This document shows, piece after piece, positions 7,744 to 10,480 of a stretch of DNA of 10,480 nt. This DNA is from Deltaproteobacteria bacterium (GTDB taxonomy: Bacteria > Bdellovibrionota_C > UBA2361 > SZUA-149 > JADYYL01), in the NCBI GenBank assembly GCA_020853655.1, contig JADYYL010000448.1, positions 1 to 10,480 of the forward strand, given 5' to 3'. The translations under genes were made by a program, and so were the position numbers. The notes below the pieces were generated by a model. That model had not been told where the DNA came from and made no database searches. It was given only the letters and a program-made list of their open reading frames with translations. Position 1 is the stretch's first letter. Each line of letters begins with the position of its first letter.

Positions 7744-7836
7744 GGCTCAGAATCTCAAGGTTCGTACGACTGGTGTCGATCCTATCTGTGAGCCGAACGG
7801 CTCACACTTCGACCCTTCAACTGACAACGCACTCAG

Positions 7837-7878
7837 GTGCTCGCTTTGGTCCCGCCAAAGCGAGCACTTTCTTTTTGG
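7837..7878 (+). terminator. Strong rho-independent terminator of the plus-strand operon
   Basis: The perfect 13-bp stem GTGCTCGCTTTGG (7837-7849) / CCAAAGCGAGCAC (7855-7867) with loop TCCCG is followed at once by TTTCTTTTT. It ends plus-strand transcription from the reductase and membrane-protein genes or from the candidate small RNA. Confidence 0.92.
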
Positions 7879-7912
7879 TCGCCGATCCTAATGCTGCGAC
7901 AACTAGGTAAGA

Positions 7913-7961
7913 GGCGTCTTTTTATGGAGTTCCCGCGAAGCGGGAATCTGTGAGAAACGCC
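7913..7961. repeat. Nested palindrome of 49 bases, function unknown
   Basis: A perfect inner hairpin TTCCCGC (7930-7936), loop GAA, GCGGGAA (7940-7946) sits inside an outer stem GGCGT (7913-7917) / ACGCC (7957-7961). The outer stem can be extended by weaker pairs between CTTTT and GAGAA. No T-run follows on either strand, so it is not a standard terminator. It could be a dispersed REP-like palindrome, a protein site or part of an RNA. Confidence 0.5.
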
Positions 7962-7991
7962 CATGACTTCGTTCAAAGCAGCCAAGAGATG

Positions 7992-8041
7992 AAAAATAGT
8001 GCTCTGCGAAGTGAGCCTATGAATTACTTGTCAGAGCACTA
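7992..8041 (-). terminator. Rho-independent terminator of the RNase H operon
   Basis: Read on the minus strand, the 10-bp arms at 8032-8041 and 7997-8006 (TAGTGCTCTG in plus orientation for the left arm) pair perfectly. An inner stem AAGTGA/TTACTT (one G-T pair) continues the hairpin, and a run of five T follows (plus-strand AAAAA at 7992-7996). The stem includes the stop codon of the RNase H gene. Confidence 0.8.
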
Positions 8042-8836
8042 GGTCGCAGGCGGAGGAATAAGCTTCTTCAACACCATGGCAATTCCTTTGGCCAATTTCT
8101 CGGCGTCGGGATCTGCCTTCATCTGGCGTGCCTTCCGTTCGAGCGCCCTGAGCTCGTCGAGAAGTGGGTCAACCGCGCGCTTCTTCGTCGGCCGAGCAGG
8201 CGCGTCAACCGAACCGCCCTTACCAAGCACAGCGGCGGCTTCGCTGGTAAGGCACTGAAGCGCTGCGGCAACGCCGAGTTCGAGTCTCGCACGCTCCATG
8301 AACGACCGACCGTCGAATACTGTCCAGACACCAAGCTCGTCGAGATCGAACGAGCGATCGCCATCGGAGTCGACGATATCTCGACCGTTCTGTATGGCCC
8401 AGGTACACGCGGCATCACAAAGTTCGTTCTCAACGTGCCCCGAGTGGCCGCGCACATGATGCGCCTTGACCTTCAGGCCCGATGAAAGTTCGAGCCACAG
8501 ATGCCAGAGCCCCTGGTTCTTCACCGGCTCCCGGCTTGCGGTGCGCCAGCCGTTTCGGAGCCAATTGTGGATATACTCGGTGGCACTCTTCAGCGTGTAT
8601 TGGCTATCCGAAGACCAATCGATATGCAGTCCGCCGGTTGAGATCCCCTGACGCGATGCCGCCTCGCGAAGCGCCGCGAAGCCCAGCAAAGCGCCTGAAA
8701 TCTCCGCCTCGTTATTCGTGGCTCGACCAAGAAAGATCACGCATCGGTATTCGACGCCATCAGCGCGCACGATCGCCGCTCCAGCAGCGCTATCGCTCTG
8801 CTCGGAACCGCCGTCGGAGAAGATTTCAAATTGCAC
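8039..8836 (-). CDS. RNase HI-family protein with C-terminal extension
   Basis: A 265-residue protein whose first 145 residues are an RNase HI domain, the fold that cleaves the RNA strand of RNA:DNA hybrids using two Mg ions. All catalytic positions are present by comparison with E. coli RNase HI: Asp8 (SDGGS, D10), Glu45 (TNNEAEI, E48), Asp77 (SDSQYT, D70), His131 (RGHSGHVENELCD, H124) and Asp141 (D134). The Trp-rich handle region (NWLRNGWRTASREPVKNQGLW, starting near 91) is also recognisable. The protein exceeds the usual 150-160 residues by over 100. The extension carries an acidic EF-hand-like loop DSDGDRSFDLDE (156-167), a low-complexity Ala/Pro/Lys stretch (about 208-222) and a charged helical end. 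It starts at GTG 8836, 18 bases after the RHH gene, with only a weak ribosome binding site, so it probably depends on translation of that gene. It is the last gene of the operon and is followed directly by a terminator. Confidence 0.88.
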   Translation of the reverse strand: MQFEIFSDGGSEQSDSAAGAAIVRADGVEYRCVIFLGRATNNEAEISGALLGFAALREAASRQGISTGGLHIDWSSDSQYTLKSATEYIHNWLRNGWRTASREPVKNQGLWHLWLELSSGLKVKAHHVRGHSGHVENELCDAACTWAIQNGRDIVDSDGDRSFDLDELGVWTVFDGRSFMERARLELGVAAALQCLTSEAAAVLGKGGSVDAPARPTKKRAVDPLLDELRALERKARQMKADPDAEKLAKGIAMVLKKLIPPPAT

Positions 8837-8854
8837 GAGTTGAACTTTAGAACG

Positions 8855-9175
8855 TCAACGAAGTTTTGATTTCAGGTCATCGATGAAAGCAGGATCGTTC
8901 AGGAGTCGCTCCCCAACCTCTGCCGCGAGCCGCTCGGGCTTCGTTCCTTGCACATACTCTCGAAGAGCATCGTTCATCAAGAGCTGATAAGGCCGCCCCT
9001 CTTCGCGCGAGCGTGTTTTGAAGTACTCAATCAAATCTCCATCCACATTCATCGTCACCTTGACGCGAACGTGACGACCCACTGCGCCAACTGGGGATTT
9101 CGGCTCCTCGCCGCCTCGAAACAGAAGTCGACGCGCCGCTTCGGAAAGGTGCTGATCAGACCGGTCCGGTTTCAT
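8855..9175 (-). CDS. Ribbon-helix-helix DNA-binding protein, BrnA/CopG-antitoxin-like
   Basis: A 106-residue protein. Residues 37-76 read as a ribbon-helix-helix domain: strand VRVKVTMNV, helix DLIEYFKTRSREEG, turn, helix PYQLLMNDALREYVQ. The pattern, with a DxDxxEYF-like first helix and PYQxLMNxxLREYV second helix, is that of the BrnA antitoxin and related CopG-type proteins, which dimerise and bind operators through the strand pair. The first 36 residues are an Arg-rich, probably flexible leader, and the last 30 (LAAEVGERLLNDPAFIDDLKSKLR) form a short acidic/basic helix pair. No BrnT-like toxin is next to it; the neighbours are a membrane protein and an RNase H. The ATG overlaps the stop of the upstream gene (ATGA) and has an excellent ribosome binding site. 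It may autoregulate this operon or pair with a distant toxin; both are inference. Confidence 0.75.
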   Translation of the reverse strand: MKPDRSDQHLSEAARRLLFRGGEEPKSPVGAVGRHVRVKVTMNVDGDLIEYFKTRSREEGRPYQLLMNDALREYVQGTKPERLAAEVGERLLNDPAFIDDLKSKLR

Positions 9176-10480
9176 TGAACGTTCTTCTCCACTTTCTGCT
9201 CGCCGTCTTTGAGCTCAGCAAGCTGAACGTCGCCGATGGTTCGCGCAGTCCCCGCTTCCGCGCCGTAACGAAGCTCGGCGGATTGGAGCTCTCTGACTAA
9301 TACGCCGGGCAACATGAACCGCAGCTCAACAACGAGCGGATCGTAGGAGGGTCGATAGCTCTGCTCAATGAGCTTTCCGTCGGCACCGAAAACATAAGCG
9401 CGATCAGGCGTGAACTCGCGCAGCGTCTGCGTTCGACGCTCTTCTCGAGATTCGTCAGACACCGGAGCCACCGTCTTCTCGGCCTTGGGCGATGCGACCA
9501 AGAGAAAATCCTCTGTATCGAGCCAGCGAAACTGACGTTGGGAGTCCTCAAGGCGCACTTTCCAAATCAGCGTATCGCCGTCTCTCCGAATAGATTCCAC
9601 GGTCAGCTGTGCCGCGGGCGGGATCACCCCTTCTCGCTGAACCTCACGCAGCACGACCCAGTAAGCAAGGATCGAGAGCGGAACACCGACCATTATAATC
9701 AAAGGATGAGGCTTCTGATTCCGACGGAGCATCTGCTCCTCTTCCGTGAACCGGGGAAGCGAGAGTTCCTCACGAGCGGCGCGCGGCAGGTGAAGAAGAA
9801 ACAGATACGTCATCGCACTGAGTAGAAACGTCGAGAGAAAGGTCGGCAACGCCCCGTCGATCACGGGAAACACCGCACTGCTCGCATCACCCTTGAGTAA
9901 CGTGAGCAATGCTACCGGCCCGATCTTCACGATCGAGAACAGAATCACGAGCTCAAGCGTGAGCGAAATATTCGTCACGGAGAATACAAACGAACGACCG
10001 AGTCCAATCTGCCACAAGCTCTGGCTGGAAAAGGAGAACTCTTCCTTGGGAGCCCCAAAAGCCTCGTCATCCGCGTCATAACCTTCGTCCGCATCTGGAT
10101 CCTTGACGATCTCCTTTCCGAACGTCTCTCCGGCTACAAAAAATGGCGCCCAAACAAATGCCAACGAAAGAATGACCAAGATCGGGAAAAAACCTGAGGC
10201 GACAAACAACGCGGTCACCACCGTGAAGCTCAGTAGCACCTTCGGGAGAAGGTGAAGCGCTCGAATAGCAAGCTGGCCCTTTCGAGGCAGCGCTGGGTTC
10301 AGCTTTTCGAATGTGAACATGAACGCCGAATTGAGAAGCCAAGCCTCGGCGACAAAGACAGCGACAAAGATGAGGAACCACTCGTGCTGGGCCAGGGGAT
10401 AACGGAAGGTGATGTAGCTGACGATGGCCGCAAGCAGCACCGGTCCAAGGGCCAGGGGAGCAAGCTGGACGGCGTGTTGA
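9172..10480 (-). CDS. Multi-pass membrane protein with C-terminal soluble domain, 5' end outside window
   Basis: I do not recognise a family. The frame is open to the right edge: a GTG at 10440 could start it, but 13 further in-frame codons up to 10480 have no stop and complete a hydrophobic helix (ending LALGPVLLAAIVSYITF), so the true start is probably outside. Counting from the GTG, hydrophobic segments lie near 1-13, 21-42, 63-82, 84-104, 150-180, 198-218 and 246-264. A strongly acidic loop (about 114-126, DPDADEGYDADDE) follows the fourth. Residues 265-422 form a soluble domain of mixed strand pattern with a DTEDFLL...FTPDRAYVF...VVELRFMLPG run, ending in a Lys/Glu-rich tail. The side of the membrane cannot be decided without the missing N-terminus. 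The stop overlaps the RHH gene start (ATGA), making it the upstream member of a three-gene operon. Transport, signalling or structural roles are all possible. Confidence 0.8.
   Translation of the reverse strand, partial: QHAVQLAPLALGPVLLAAIVSYITFRYPLAQHEWFLIFVAVFVAEAWLLNSAFMFTFEKLNPALPRKGQLAIRALHLLPKVLLSFTVVTALFVASGFFPILVILSLAFVWAPFFVAGETFGKEIVKDPDADEGYDADDEAFGAPKEEFSFSSQSLWQIGLGRSFVFSVTNISLTLELVILFSIVKIGPVALLTLLKGDASSAVFPVIDGALPTFLSTFLLSAMTYLFLLHLPRAAREELSLPRFTEEEQMLRRNQKPHPLIIMVGVPLSILAYWVVLREVQREGVIPPAAQLTVESIRRDGDTLIWKVRLEDSQRQFRWLDTEDFLLVASPKAEKTVAPVSDESREERRTQTLREFTPDRAYVFGADGKLIEQSYRPSYDPLVVELRFMLPGVLVRELQSAELRYGAEAGTARTIGDVQLAELKDGEQKVEKNVQ
9184..9190 (-). promoter_or_regulatory. Ribosome binding site for the RHH gene
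   Basis: GGAGAAG on the minus strand lies 8 bases before ATG 9175 inside the end of the membrane-protein gene, giving this small gene its own strong initiation signal despite the overlap. Confidence 0.7.

Larger units (their letters stand above)
7681..7878 (+). ncRNA. Possible structured small RNA or long 3' UTR
   Basis: Between the candidate promoter and the strong terminator lie about 195 bases that fold locally. Elements are CGTC/GACG (7678-7681 with 7686-7689), TCGGAG/CTCCGA (7707-7712 with 7723-7728, 10-base loop), GTGAGCCG/CGGCTCAC (7788-7795 with 7798-7805) and the 13-bp terminator stem. The segment CGGCTCA at 7743-7749 repeats the right arm of the third hairpin, so TGAGCCG (7789-7795) can pair with either copy and the RNA has two mutually exclusive folds. 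I could not match it to tRNA, tmRNA, SRP RNA or a riboswitch I know; the size is near that of 6S RNA, but I did not find the expected pairing of the two ends. It could equally be just the 3' untranslated region of the upstream operon. Confidence 0.25.
7635..8038. other. 404-base gene-free, structure-rich region between convergent operons
   Basis: No convincing protein gene lies here. It contains, in order: a candidate extended -10 promoter (7644-7674), an 11-base direct repeat flanking a hairpin (7692-7743), competing stems (7743-7805), a 13-bp terminator hairpin (7837-7878), a nested palindrome (7913-7961) and the terminator of the minus-strand operon (7992-8041). Between 7879 and 7912 I see only short complementary pieces (CCTA/TAGG, TCGC/GCGA). 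A 35-codon open frame at 7684-7791 (ATG, no Shine-Dalgarno) ends inside one of the hairpins and resembles no protein I know. Confidence 0.6.

Noticed and set aside
7761..7781. GGTTCG...TCGATCC segment resembling a tRNA or tmRNA T-arm
   Set aside because: The spacing does not make a T-loop, and there is no acceptor stem, anticodon arm or CCA end nearby.
7684..7791. 35-codon open frame as a small gene or leader peptide
   Set aside because: No ribosome binding site, no residue pattern typical of a leader peptide, and no plus-strand gene after the terminator for it to control; it would have to be leaderless.
7788..7805. GTGAGCCG/CGGCTCAC hairpin as a terminator
   Set aside because: Short stem with a very tight centre and no following T-run; the real terminator lies 32 bases downstream.
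8855..9175. Complete BrnT/BrnA toxin-antitoxin pair
   Set aside because: Only the antitoxin-like RHH protein is present; neither neighbour resembles BrnT.

Overview
The window (about 55% G+C by eye, not computed) looks like chromosomal DNA from a Gram-negative-type bacterium, with no phage, insertion-sequence or CRISPR signatures. It has an EttA-type ABC-F ATPase, a MurJ lipid II flippase, and compact operons with 4-base ATGA overlaps. The MurJ N-terminus (LRIPNLLQNLFGEG) recalls homologues from Gemmatimonadota or Acidobacteriota more than those of Enterobacteria, but this is an impression from memory and the taxon is not settled.

Layout, left to right. (1) A minus-strand gene for an unrecognised 382-residue soluble protein (26-1174). 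(2) A divergent plus-strand pair: ettA (1342-3030) and, 5 bases later, a metal-dependent amidohydrolase of the amidohydrolase-2 family (3036-4049). (3) murJ on the minus strand (4094-5674), converging on that pair and divergent from the next. (4) A plus-strand pair joined by an ATGA overlap: a pteridine-reductase-like short-chain dehydrogenase (5902-6651) whose catalytic Tyr is His, and a six-helix membrane protein with a charged helical tail (6648-7634). (5) A 404-base gene-free stretch (7635-8038) rich in inverted repeats. It holds a very strong plus-strand terminator, a second terminator serving the minus strand, a possible small-RNA unit and an unexplained 49-base nested palindrome. (6) A minus-strand operon of three genes: a membrane protein running off the right edge (9172-10480), a BrnA/CopG-like ribbon-helix-helix protein (8855-9175, ATGA overlap with the membrane gene), and an RNase HI-family protein with an extra C-terminal region containing an EF-hand-like acidic loop (8039-8836).

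Housekeeping roles are clear for EttA (translation throttling on the 70S ribosome) and MurJ (peptidoglycan precursor export). The other genes are recognisable only by family or not at all. The parts most worth a second look are the structured intergenic region 7635-8038, the membrane protein/RHH/RNase H operon, and the reductase lacking its catalytic Tyr. I did not find a convincing complete new defence or mobile system.
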